A stretch of 64,000 bases of DNA from Alistipes senegalensis. Its GTDB lineage: Bacteria; Pseudomonadota; Gammaproteobacteria; Burkholderiales; Burkholderiaceae_D. The translations under genes were made by a program, and so were the position numbers. How positions within the stretch are numbered: position 1 is the first letter of the stretch; each line of letters begins with the position of its first letter. The notes under the pieces were generated by a model. That model was not told the origin of the DNA. It was given only the letters and a program-made list of their open reading frames with translations, and did not search any database. The stretch spans positions 24,032 through 88,031 of the forward strand of contig JAMPER010000003.1 of the NCBI GenBank assembly GCA_023664945.1, in the 5' to 3' direction. Shown piece by piece: positions 44,688 to 52,962 of this stretch.

Positions 44688-45902
44688 ATGGAACAACGAC
44701 CACTTAACATTGCACTCGTTACCCTGTGGAGGGTAAACAATTCCCGCGGGGGCGCTGAAAAAGTATTTTTTGATATGGCAGACAACTTGGTCAGACGGGG
44801 GCATCACGTTATCTGCCTGGCAAACGACTTTGCAAAAGGCAAACCGTTTTTTTATCTGAACCCGAAAATTGAATACCACAATCTGCCGGAAGAACAGTTA
44901 TTAGGAGATCGTATTATACAGGCGTTGAAAGAACAACTTATTCGCTTTGTTTTTATGTTTATGCCGAACGGAATTGCCAGACGTAAAAAAAGGCGGGAAA
45001 TCCTGAACAATGTAGAAAATGGCTATGCTGCCAAACTTATGAAAAAGTATCTTTGCAGATCTGACATTGATGTTATTGTCTCTTTTCAGCCTGAAGCAAC
45101 AGCACTGATAGTCGATATGGTCAAACCTGGTGCACCGGTTATTACCATGTTTCATTTTCATCCATCGAAATTTTTAGGCGATGAAGATAGCTCATATAAC
45201 GGAAAATACAACGATGCGCTGAAGCGTTGTTCCTGCATCCAAGTACTGAGGCCAGAATTTATTGATGAGACAAAGCGGGTATTGCCGGAACAGGAAGTCG
45301 TCTGTATTCCAAATATTGTTCCTGTTCATCATCAACGAGCAGATACATCGGCGAAAGTCATCGGTTTTCTGGGAAGAATTGAGCGAAGACAGAAAAGACC
45401 TCTTTTGCTTGTAGAAGCATTCTCTCTTATCAAAAACCGCTTTCCGGACTGGACAGTCCGGTTATATGGCGAGACGCATGTTGATAAAAAATACGTCAGG
45501 GAAATCCAAAATCTGATTAAAATGCAGGGACTCGAGGAACAGGTAAAGCTGTGTGGACCAACTTCTCAGCCCTTGGATGTTCTGGCGCAAACATCCATTT
45601 TCTGTTTTCCGAGTGCTTTTGAGGCATTCAGTTTGGCGCTAGCCGAAGCCATGTCGCTGGGCATTCCTGTCATTGGTTGCAAAAAAGCCCCCTCTGTTGA
45701 CGGACTCATAGTTAATAACCACAATGGCCTTTTGGCTGACGCTACCCCTGAAGCGATAGCGCAGGCGTTAAGCCGTCTGATGGAAGATCAGGAGTTCCGT
45801 ATGAGATTGGGCAATCAAGCTAGGCAGGATATGGAGGCATATCAGCCTGAACGTATCTGGGATGCCTGGGAAGTACTACTTTACAACAAGGCAACTATAT
45901 AA
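44688..45902 (+). CDS. Family-4 glycosyltransferase (LPS/surface polysaccharide)
   Basis: A 404-residue GT-B enzyme. The N-terminal fold starts NIALVTLWRVNNSRGGAEKV, with the acceptor-site Gly-Gly-Ala-Glu. The donor half holds the R-x6-K type site near RIERRQKRPLLLVEAF and the E-x7-E motif in SAFEAFSLALAEAMSLGIPV. It probably adds a hexose to the LPS core or O chain. The gene is AT-rich compared with dnaE and sits among broken genes, suggesting a foreign origin. The ribosome site is weak (AAAAGATATT). It has no close partner downstream; the next 600 bases hold only debris. Confidence 0.85.
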   Translation: MEQRPLNIALVTLWRVNNSRGGAEKVFFDMADNLVRRGHHVICLANDFAKGKPFFYLNPKIEYHNLPEEQLLGDRIIQALKEQLIRFVFMFMPNGIARRKKRREILNNVENGYAAKLMKKYLCRSDIDVIVSFQPEATALIVDMVKPGAPVITMFHFHPSKFLGDEDSSYNGKYNDALKRCSCIQVLRPEFIDETKRVLPEQEVVCIPNIVPVHHQRADTSAKVIGFLGRIERRQKRPLLLVEAFSLIKNRFPDWTVRLYGETHVDKKYVREIQNLIKMQGLEEQVKLCGPTSQPLDVLAQTSIFCFPSAFEAFSLALAEAMSLGIPVIGCKKAPSVDGLIVNNHNGLLADATPEAIAQALSRLMEDQEFRMRLGNQARQDMEAYQPERIWDAWEVLLYNKATI

Positions 45903-46129
45903 AAATTAAGCCGGGTTGCAACCTTCCCCATTATTAGGGGAGCACTGGAAAGTAGGGTTTTTTGTCGGTGGATGTAAAGCCAAGTATTCCCAAGTGGGTA
46001 CATTTCCTAGGGAATCATGAACCATCTCTTTGTTATATTTTCGTATCCATTTTTCAGGAATCTATAATTATTATTACTTTTATGGTATGCTTGAAAAAAT
46101 GACGTAGTGTTGTCAGAAATGTTGGCTAA

Positions 46130-46399
46130 AATGATTTCTTTAGGGGTATTTATTCCAGTGATGAAGCCGTTTTTTTCAAGTATGCAAGGAAATTTATTGA
46201 AAGCTATGCCCATTTGCCGGATAATGAGTTGAGAACCTTGGAAGCATTGCGAAAGAATAAATCTATTGTACGATGCCATCCTCTTTCTGCCATAGAAAAA
46301 ATTTTCTCTGTTACCAATGTGGGATCGAAAAAGGTTTTTCGTATGTTGGGGATAGAGATTGCATGTGACCGGCGATATTTCAAACGAAAGCGGGGATAG
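46130..46399 (+). pseudogene. C-terminal remnant of a polysaccharide-biosynthesis gene
   Basis: A frame open from 46130 to 46399 encodes DEAVFFKYARKFIESYAHL, then NELRTLEALRKNKSI and ends VFRMLGIEIACDRRYFKRKRG. There is no start codon in a suitable place. The basic tail resembles the end of the neighbouring glycosyltransferase (FRILGISFKKKKRSRR), so this is likely the tail of a related gene whose front is lost. The rest of 45903-46499 is AT-rich and holds nothing else recognisable. Confidence 0.4.
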
Positions 46400-46499
46400 G
46401 GAGTATGGTTTTATTTTTTTTTCATCAATTTGCTGAAAACGCCTGAATGGTGAAAAGAAGTTTGACGGGATATTTTTCCTGTGAGGGATAATCAGATAG

Positions 46500-47450
46500 G
46501 TTAATAAAATATCTATAGCAGTTTCTCTGGCGAGCGACAGGAATTATATACAGCACCTTGCTGTAACACTGGCTTCTATTCTTTATAATAAAGCTGAATC
46601 AGATACGTTCTGTTTTTATATTTTGGGAAATGATTTTACAGAGGAAGATCGGGAAAAAATAAATCAGTTAAAGTCTATTGCCGATTTTTCTATCGAATAT
46701 CTTCCTGTCAAGGAAAAAATTATCAATTCATTTCCTATCAGTCCTGATGATCTGGTAACGATTGAAACCTATTTCAGGCTTTTTATTCCTGATTTGATTC
46801 CTAAGGAAGACAAGGTTATTTATCTGGATTGCGATATTGTTGTCCGGCACAGCTTGGCGGAATTGTATGGTATGGATTGCGGGGATGATTATATTCTGGG
46901 GGTCCGTGACATTGACTCACGCGGCAACAGGCGGCGCATGGGGACAAAACGGTATGTGAATGCCGGTGTTTTGCTGATGAACAGCAAAAAGATGCGTGAA
47001 GACCGCATTACGGAGAAATTTATTGACTATATCCTGAATAATAAATCCAAAATTGTCTGGCATGACCAGGATGTGATTGCAGGCGCGCTCAATGATCGTG
47101 TGCGTTATATCTCGTCTCTATGGAACGGGCAGTTAAGTCGTTTTCCAAAGGATATGCGCTTTTCGCGCTTGCATGATGCTCATATTCTGCATTTTATCGG
47201 TGAGAGAAAGCCCTGGCTTCCTTATAAAAATTCTGCCTTTACCGAAGAATATTTCAAATATCTTCGCTTGACGCCTTTTGCCGGTTTTGAGGAGAACTGG
47301 AGAAAACACCGTTTGCTGTGGCAAGCAGGAAAGGCCATTCTTTGGGGAGGAGAATTAATTTTCAGGAAAAGAACTTCGCCACAGAGGACCTATAATACTT
47401 TCAGGATATTGGGTATTTCTTTCAAGAAAAAAAAAAGAAGCAGGAGATGA
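46500..47450 (+). CDS. Family-8 glycosyltransferase lacking a canonical start codon
   Basis: The frame is open from 46500 and already reads ISIAVSLASDRNYIQHLAVT, the usual GT8 beginning (V-x-x-A-S-D-x-x-Y), before any ATG, GTG or TTG; the first such codon is TTG at 46623, which would remove the nucleotide-binding start. The body is intact: VIYLDCDIVVRHSL with the D-x-D metal site, KRYVNAGVLLMNSKKMR, HDQDVIAG and HFIGERKPW. It should add glucose or galactose to the LPS core. Either a rare start codon (ATA at about 46509) is used, or the gene lost its start and is decaying. The basic C-terminus suggests membrane contact. Confidence 0.65.
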   Translation, partial: VNKISIAVSLASDRNYIQHLAVTLASILYNKAESDTFCFYILGNDFTEEDREKINQLKSIADFSIEYLPVKEKIINSFPISPDDLVTIETYFRLFIPDLIPKEDKVIYLDCDIVVRHSLAELYGMDCGDDYILGVRDIDSRGNRRRMGTKRYVNAGVLLMNSKKMREDRITEKFIDYILNNKSKIVWHDQDVIAGALNDRVRYISSLWNGQLSRFPKDMRFSRLHDAHILHFIGERKPWLPYKNSAFTEEYFKYLRLTPFAGFEENWRKHRLLWQAGKAILWGGELIFRKRTSPQRTYNTFRILGISFKKKKRSRR

Positions 47451-47795
47451 AATAAGGAAGAGAATGATATATGCCTTTGCAATTTTTTTGTTCAAGGTTT
47501 GTTTTTTATTTCATCATATTACAGGGGATTTTATGTTCCAGCTTTCTATGGTTAATATATTATTTTCCTCTGGATGAGTTGTTCAAAAAAACAGATTTGT
47601 TTTTAGGGTATTGCCTGTATTGTTCCTGTTTTTGCGAGGGTTGAAGAGAAATTATTTATAGGATAATGGAATTTCTCAAAAGCAGGCTGGTCAGGTATCT
47701 GTTTTTCCGGTATCCTTATCAAGATTTATTTCCTCTCTCATGTGGATTTACGTTTAAAAAGCCAGTGAAAGTTTTGGCAAGTCGTTTTTTCTATT
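47451..47795 (+). other. AT-rich stretch without a supported gene
   Basis: About 345 bases of AT-rich sequence follow the GT8 gene. A 73-codon frame from 47666 has a plausible start, but its protein (KSRLVRYLFFRYPYQDLF) has no recognisable domain and overlaps the deacetylase gene. No promoter or repeat was seen with confidence. Confidence 0.3.
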
Positions 47796-48590
47796 ATGCC
47801 CGTTTCCCATTCAATGACTGTTCAGACACCTCTTTTGCAGCCGCCTATTTCGGTTTTGATGTATCACCAGGTGGGCCATTTCAATAATCCCAGGCTGCAT
47901 CGCCCAGTTTACTGTGATGCAGGCCGGTTTCGCCGGCAGATGACCTGGCTGAAGTGGTGCGGTTGCCATGTGATGAGCCTCACTGAGGCTTATGCCTGCC
48001 TTTTTGACGGGAAGGTGATTCCGGCACGTTCGGTTGTGATTACGTTTGATGATGGCTGCGAGAATTTCCGTGAGTATGCCTGGCCGGTGCTGAGGGAATA
48101 CGGTTTCCCGGTGACGATGTTTCTGGTGGCGGGGATGCTGGGGAAATCCACGAGCTGGATGGATGATGTGCCGGAAAAAGCGCCGCTGATGGATGCCGCC
48201 GCTATCCGGGAGTTGCAGAAAGAGGGGGTGCATTTTGGCGCTCACTCCATGACGCATGTGCGCCTGGCTTTATGCGACCCCAAGGCTGCAAGAAGCGAGA
48301 TAGTTGACAGCAAGGCCAAACTGGAAGATTTGCTGGGGAAAGCGGTTCCTGATTTTTGTTATCCCTACGGCAGTTACAATGCACAGGTGGCGGAGATGAC
48401 GGCAGAGGCGGGGTATCGTTCGGGGCTGACCTGTATTCGCGGGGCGGCCAATTATGCGCGCAATCCGTTTGAGATTCCGCGAAAGGCGATTTCCTATGGG
48501 GATACGTTGCCGGGGTTTCTCTGGAAGCTGTACCGCAAGGATGTGCCAAAGGGCTATGCCGGTAAAACAGGTAAGGGGCCTTTCTGCTGA
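47796..48590 (+). CDS. Polysaccharide deacetylase family protein
   Basis: A 264-residue NodB-fold deacetylase. The metal-binding TFDDG motif is in VVITFDDGCENF and HSMTH gives the two zinc-ligand His residues; VPDFCYPYGSYN is the following conserved block. The N-terminal LMYHQVG is typical of the family. There is no signal peptide, so the enzyme probably works in the cytoplasm or at the membrane on a lipid-linked or surface glycan; members near LPS genes de-N-acetylate core sugars. The start is uncertain (47796 or an ATG at 47814). Its stop overlaps the start of the next glycosyltransferase (TGATG). Confidence 0.85.
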   Translation: MPVSHSMTVQTPLLQPPISVLMYHQVGHFNNPRLHRPVYCDAGRFRRQMTWLKWCGCHVMSLTEAYACLFDGKVIPARSVVITFDDGCENFREYAWPVLREYGFPVTMFLVAGMLGKSTSWMDDVPEKAPLMDAAAIRELQKEGVHFGAHSMTHVRLALCDPKAARSEIVDSKAKLEDLLGKAVPDFCYPYGSYNAQVAEMTAEAGYRSGLTCIRGAANYARNPFEIPRKAISYGDTLPGFLWKLYRKDVPKGYAGKTGKGPFC

Positions 48591-49636
48591 TGCGTATTAT
48601 CCAGGTTATCCGGAGCATGACGTTTGGCGGGGCGGAAAATCATGTGCTTTCCCTTTCACTGGGGTTGCGTTCCAGGGGGCATAAGGTACTGGTTGCCGCA
48701 CCGGCCAATTCCTGGATTGACGCGCAGTGCCGGGCTAACCAGCTGCCGGTGGAAACGCTGCCGATGCGGGGAGTGTTTGATTTTTTTTCTTACTGGAAGC
48801 TGCATCGCCTGATAAGGACGTGGCAGGCGGATATTGCCCATGCTCACCAGGTGCGGCCTTCGCAATATGTGGGCATCGCTGCAATGGGTACGCGGGCTGT
48901 GCCGGTGAGTACGGTGCATTCCACGACTTCGAGCAAGCATATGCGCCGGTGCCGGCATTTGATTGCTGTGGCCGATGCGGTGAAGAAAAACCTGGTGAGG
49001 CACCGTTATCCTGAGGAGAGGATTACCCGTATTTATAATGGTGTGCCGGATGTGGTGCGGGGGGAACGCCTTGCTTTGCGCCGGGAGCTGCATATTCCGG
49101 AGGGGCAGTTTGCCGTTGTGTTGGCGGGGCGCTTTCATCGCGACAAGGGGCAGGATGTGTTGATTGAGGCGGGAAAAGCCTGTCCGGATGATGTTCATTT
49201 TTATTTTATCGGGGATACGGCAACGCCTTTCGGAAAAGAGGTTACCTCGTTGGCAGGCGGGGATGCCCGGTTTCATTTTCTGGGGTATCGCCCGGATGTG
49301 CAGCGGATTTTGCCGGCGTTTGATTTGTATGCCGCACCTTCAAGGCGGGAGGCTTTTTCCCTGGCGCTGGTTGAGGCTGGCGCGGCACAGCTGCCGATAG
49401 TGGGGATGGATGTAGGCGGTATTCCGGAAAGTGTGGTGGACGGGGAGACCGGTTTGCTGGTTGAGGCGGGGAATACAGCGGCGTTTGCTTTGGCAATACA
49501 AAGGCTGGCATCCAGCCCTGCACTGCGGGAAGCAATGGGTTACCGGGCGCGTGAGCGCTATGAGCAGCTGTTTACGGTGGAGCAGATGCTGGCGCAAACG
49601 GAACAGGTTTACCAAAAGCTGCTTGAAGCGGCCTGA
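48590..49636 (+). CDS. Family-4 glycosyltransferase
   Basis: A 348-residue GT-B enzyme. The N-terminus is MRIIQVIRSMTFGGAENHVL, with the Gly-Gly-Ala-Glu acceptor loop; the donor half contains VLAGRFHRDKGQDVLIEA and the E-x7-E motif in REAFSLALVEAGAAQLPIV. It is translationally coupled to the deacetylase gene and followed 21 bases later by galE. This suggests it uses a UDP-sugar, possibly UDP-galactose made by GalE, and works with the deacetylase on the same glycan. Composition returns to the GC level of the core genome here. Confidence 0.88.
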   Translation: MRIIQVIRSMTFGGAENHVLSLSLGLRSRGHKVLVAAPANSWIDAQCRANQLPVETLPMRGVFDFFSYWKLHRLIRTWQADIAHAHQVRPSQYVGIAAMGTRAVPVSTVHSTTSSKHMRRCRHLIAVADAVKKNLVRHRYPEERITRIYNGVPDVVRGERLALRRELHIPEGQFAVVLAGRFHRDKGQDVLIEAGKACPDDVHFYFIGDTATPFGKEVTSLAGGDARFHFLGYRPDVQRILPAFDLYAAPSRREAFSLALVEAGAAQLPIVGMDVGGIPESVVDGETGLLVEAGNTAAFALAIQRLASSPALREAMGYRARERYEQLFTVEQMLAQTEQVYQKLLEAA

Positions 49637-49656
49637 TCGATTGGGAAGGAAAGAGC

Positions 49657-50676
49657 ATGACGGCATCTATATTGGTTACTGGCGGGACAGGCTATATTGG
49701 TTCGCATACGGCGCTGCAATTGATGCAGCGGGGCGAGAAGGTGGTGCTGCTGGATAATCTGGCAAACAGCAGTCCCCGTGTGCTGGACCGCATGGAACAG
49801 ATCAGCGGGGTGCGGCCTGTTTTTGTTGAGGGCGATATCCGGGATTGTGCCTTGTTGCAGAAGGTTTGCCGCGAGCAGGCGGTTGGCGCGGTGATCCACT
49901 TTGCAGGCTTGAAAGCGGTAGGCGAGGGAGAGGCACAGCCATTGCGCTATTATGAGAATAATGTGGCAGGCAGTATTACGCTTTTTGAGGCCATGGAAGC
50001 TGCCGGTGTGCATACGCTGATTTTTTCTTCTTCAGCGACGGTGTATGGCGATCCGGGGTATGCCCGTTTTGACGAGAAGACGCCGCTGGCTCCGGTGAGC
50101 GTTTATGGGCAGACCAAGCGAATGGTTGAGGATATGCTTCGGAGTGCTGCGAAAGCGCAGCCGTTGTGGAAAGTGGCACTTTTACGCTATTTCAACCCGG
50201 TAGGGGCGCATGTGTCCGGCCTGATGGGGGAGAATCCGGCAGGGATTCCCAATAACCTGATGCCGTTTATTGCGCAGGTGGCGGTTGGCAGGCGGGAGAG
50301 GCTTTCGGTTTTCGGCAATGATTATCCTACGCCGGATGGAACGGGGGTGCGGGATTATATTCATGTGGAGGACCTGGCTTCGGCGCACCTTGCGGCACTG
50401 GATAAGCTGCGGGAGGGAAAGGAGCGTTTCCTGACGCTGAATCTCGGGACAGGACGGCCTTATAGTGTGCTGGAGATGATTGCGGCTTTTGAGAAGGCTT
50501 CGGGGAGAACGATTCCTTACGAGGTGGTTGCCCGCAGGCCGGGGGATATTGCCGCCTGTTATGCGGATCCTTCTTTAGCCAAAACAGTGCTGGGATGGCA
50601 GGCGAAATACGATATTGTGCGGATGTGCGAGGATACCTGGCGCTGGCAGCAAAAGAATCCGAACGGGTATGACTGA
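49657..50676 (+). CDS. galE: UDP-glucose 4-epimerase
   Basis: A 339-residue extended short-chain dehydrogenase. The NAD-binding VTGGTGYIGSHTAL motif, the Ser of SSSATVYG, and the Tyr/Lys pair VYGQTKRMVE are in order. The end region RRPGDIAACYADPS is the standard GalE tail. It interconverts UDP-glucose and UDP-galactose (and perhaps their N-acetyl forms) for LPS and surface glycans. A good ribosome site (GGAAGGAAAGAGC) precedes the ATG. It is the last gene of the deacetylase-glycosyltransferase-galE group and converges with the next glycosyltransferase gene. Confidence 0.95.
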   Translation: MTASILVTGGTGYIGSHTALQLMQRGEKVVLLDNLANSSPRVLDRMEQISGVRPVFVEGDIRDCALLQKVCREQAVGAVIHFAGLKAVGEGEAQPLRYYENNVAGSITLFEAMEAAGVHTLIFSSSATVYGDPGYARFDEKTPLAPVSVYGQTKRMVEDMLRSAAKAQPLWKVALLRYFNPVGAHVSGLMGENPAGIPNNLMPFIAQVAVGRRERLSVFGNDYPTPDGTGVRDYIHVEDLASAHLAALDKLREGKERFLTLNLGTGRPYSVLEMIAAFEKASGRTIPYEVVARRPGDIAACYADPSLAKTVLGWQAKYDIVRMCEDTWRWQQKNPNGYD

Positions 50677-50702
50677 CGGAAAACCCGGATGCCGATTGTG
50701 GT

Positions 50703-51791
50703 TTAGCGGGCGGAATCCAGTACTTTCCGGTAAATAGCCAGGTTGCCTTGTGTCATGGTTTCGATGGAAAAATCGGCCAGGATGCGCTGGCGGCCTGCGG
50801 TACCCAGTTTCTGGCGCAGGCTGGCATCTGTTATAAGCTGCCTTAATGCGCCGGTGAGTGCTGGGATGTTGCCAGGTTCAACCAGGAGGCCGGTTACGCC
50901 GTCCTGAACGGCTTCTGGCAGGCCGCCGGCACGGGTTGTCACAATAGGGACAGCGGCTGCCGAAGCCTGAAGGAGGGAGACGCCCAGGCCTTCCATATCA
51001 GCCGGATGGGCCAGGATATCCAGCCCGCCAAGCCATTTTGGCAGGTCTGTCCTGAATCCGGTAAAGCGGATGATGGCAGACAGCCCTTTTTCACGGACGG
51101 CGGATTCAAGCTGGGTAAGCAAAGGCCCTTGCCCAAAGCACAGTACTCTCAGGAAGGGATATTCCTGGCTTAGGGTATGGACGGCTTCAATCAGGTAGCG
51201 GTGTCCTTTTCGGGGAATAAGCTGGGCAACGATGCCGATGGTGAGGGCACCGGCAGGCAGGCCGAATGTTGTCTGAAAGGCCTGGTGGTCAACCGGGTGA
51301 AGGTAGGGGGCGGCATCTACGGCGCTGCGCACGCAGGTAACTTTTTCGGGCGGGAGGCCTTCGGAAAGGAGGACTTGCCGGATGGCTTCCGAAATGGTGA
51401 TGACGTGGTGGTAAAGCCGGTATTTCAGTGAAACGGCCCATTTGGCTTCGGGGTTATCCACTCTTCGGGAAAGGACGCAGGGTGTGCGGGTAAGCCGGGC
51501 GGCAATGCCGCCCCAGATATCAGCTCCCCGCCGGCTGTGCAGGTGGACGATGTCCGGGTGTTCGCTGCGTATGACGGCCATGAGGCGGGTTATCATGCCG
51601 ATATCGGCATCACCTTTCATGGGCATTTCATGAACAACGGCGCAGTGTGCTGTTTCCCTAGCGATATCTGCGCCGGTTGGGCAGGCCAGTACGTTGTTTA
51701 TACCCTGTTTTGCCAGTTCGCTGATGATATAGGCAACCTGGCGGGCACCGCCGTAAAAGTGTTTGCCGGATTCTACGTGGAGTATTTTCAT
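50703..51791 (-). CDS. Family-4 glycosyltransferase with altered E-x7-E motif
   Basis: A 362-residue GT-B enzyme starting at MKILHVESGKHFYGGARQVA (ATG 51791; 51806 is an alternative). The Gly-Gly-Ala-Arg acceptor loop and the donor motifs IVAQLIPRKGHRYLIEAV are clear. In the E-x7-E motif the second Glu is Gln (MEGLGVSLLQAS), a variant seen in some core glycosyltransferases. It overlaps the end of the heptosyltransferase gene, so the two are cotranscribed. It is probably an LPS inner-core or hexose transferase acting on heptose. Family sure, sugar not. Confidence 0.88.
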   Translation of the reverse strand: MKILHVESGKHFYGGARQVAYIISELAKQGINNVLACPTGADIARETAHCAVVHEMPMKGDADIGMITRLMAVIRSEHPDIVHLHSRRGADIWGGIAARLTRTPCVLSRRVDNPEAKWAVSLKYRLYHHVITISEAIRQVLLSEGLPPEKVTCVRSAVDAAPYLHPVDHQAFQTTFGLPAGALTIGIVAQLIPRKGHRYLIEAVHTLSQEYPFLRVLCFGQGPLLTQLESAVREKGLSAIIRFTGFRTDLPKWLGGLDILAHPADMEGLGVSLLQASAAAVPIVTTRAGGLPEAVQDGVTGLLVEPGNIPALTGALRQLITDASLRQKLGTAGRQRILADFSIETMTQGNLAIYRKVLDSAR

Positions 51792-52828
51792 GCCGGTTTC
51801 TGCCATATGGAGGCGAGTTTTTCCATGACTTGCGCGGGGGTGATTTGCCGCAGGCAGTCAAAGCGGCCGCTGCAAACCGGTTTGCGGCGGCAGGGCGAGC
51901 AGGGCAGCCCCAGCCAGATGACTTTGGCGTTGGCGCGGGTGGTTTCGGTGTAGGGGCAGGTGGAACCGAAGAGGGCCAGGGTGGGAATGCCGAAGGCGAT
52001 GCCCATGTGGGTAAGCCCGGTATCTACGCCGATGAGTGCCCCGGCATGGCGGACGATGGCGGCCGCTTCGGCAAGCCGTGTTTGTCCGGCAAGGTTAAGG
52101 ATGCCGGATGACGGTGTGGCAATGGTTTCTGCCGCTGCGGTATCGGCAGGCCCGCCTAGGAGGAGGGGGACAAGCCCGGTTTTTTCCTGCACCATGGGAG
52201 CCAATTCCTGCCAGGCATCGGCAAACCAGTGTTTTTGGGGACGGGTGGTAAAGGCGGCAAAGACGATGTAGCGGCCGGGGGAAAGGCCGCAGGCGGCCAG
52301 TTTTTCCAGGGCCTGTTTTTCGGCGGGTGGGTGCAGTGCAAGTACCGGTGTGAAGCGGGCGTAATCCAGACCGAGTTCTTTTGCCAGGTATTGGTATTCG
52401 GAGCTGATCCTGCGCGGTTCGCCGCCCCGGGGGATGACGCGGGTCATCAGCCATTGGCTGCCTTCGCGCGAGCCCAGCCCGATGCGGACGGGGGCACCGC
52501 TCATCCAGGCGAAGATGCCGCTTTTGAATAATCCCTGCAAATCAATGGCAATATCAAAATGCCGGGTTTTGAGTGTTGCGCCAAAGGCCCGGATTTGCCG
52601 GAAGGCTTCCCATTTTTTGCCGTTTTTCCAGAGGGATTTCCACTCGGCTGCCGGCATGGTGATACATTCATCTACATAGGGGGAATCGGCAAGGAGGGGT
52701 TCGTTTCCTTTTTCGACCAGCCAGGAAATTTTCGCTTTGGGCCAGGCTTTTCTGAGGGCTTCGGCAAAGGGGGAGGCGAAGACGATATCGCCAATGGCGG
52801 AAGCACGGATAATGAGTACGTTGTTCAC
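51788..52828 (-). CDS. LPS heptosyltransferase (GT9 family)
   Basis: A 346-residue GT-B enzyme. The N-terminus NVLIIRASAIGDIVFASPF is typical for WaaC/WaaF. The donor-site block GVDTGLTHMGIAFGIPTLALFGST is the GT9 hallmark. The C-terminus carries a Cys cluster (LPCSPCRRKPVC...FDCL) often found in WaaF-like proteins. It transfers L,D-heptose to Kdo or the first heptose of the core; which one is not decided here. A perfect TATAAT box lies on the minus strand at 52881-52876, about 48 bases upstream, without a good -35. It overlaps the glycosyltransferase gene at 50703-51791. Confidence 0.85.
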   Translation of the reverse strand: MNNVLIIRASAIGDIVFASPFAEALRKAWPKAKISWLVEKGNEPLLADSPYVDECITMPAAEWKSLWKNGKKWEAFRQIRAFGATLKTRHFDIAIDLQGLFKSGIFAWMSGAPVRIGLGSREGSQWLMTRVIPRGGEPRRISSEYQYLAKELGLDYARFTPVLALHPPAEKQALEKLAACGLSPGRYIVFAAFTTRPQKHWFADAWQELAPMVQEKTGLVPLLLGGPADTAAAETIATPSSGILNLAGQTRLAEAAAIVRHAGALIGVDTGLTHMGIAFGIPTLALFGSTCPYTETTRANAKVIWLGLPCSPCRRKPVCSGRFDCLRQITPAQVMEKLASIWQKPA

Positions 52829-52962
52829 GGCGGCCTGGTGTTATGTTTATGGGGCTATATCAAGTTTTTTTGCCTATTATAATCGGCCTGCCTGGTTGTT
52901 CGTACCTGTTGCTGCCCGGAGTTTTGTCCGGGATGTGGGGAGGCATGGCGGTGCTGTGGCGA

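Noticed and set aside
47666-47887. 73-codon frame with a plausible start upstream of the deacetylase
   Set aside because: No domain is visible and it overlaps the deacetylase gene in another frame, which has clear catalytic motifs.
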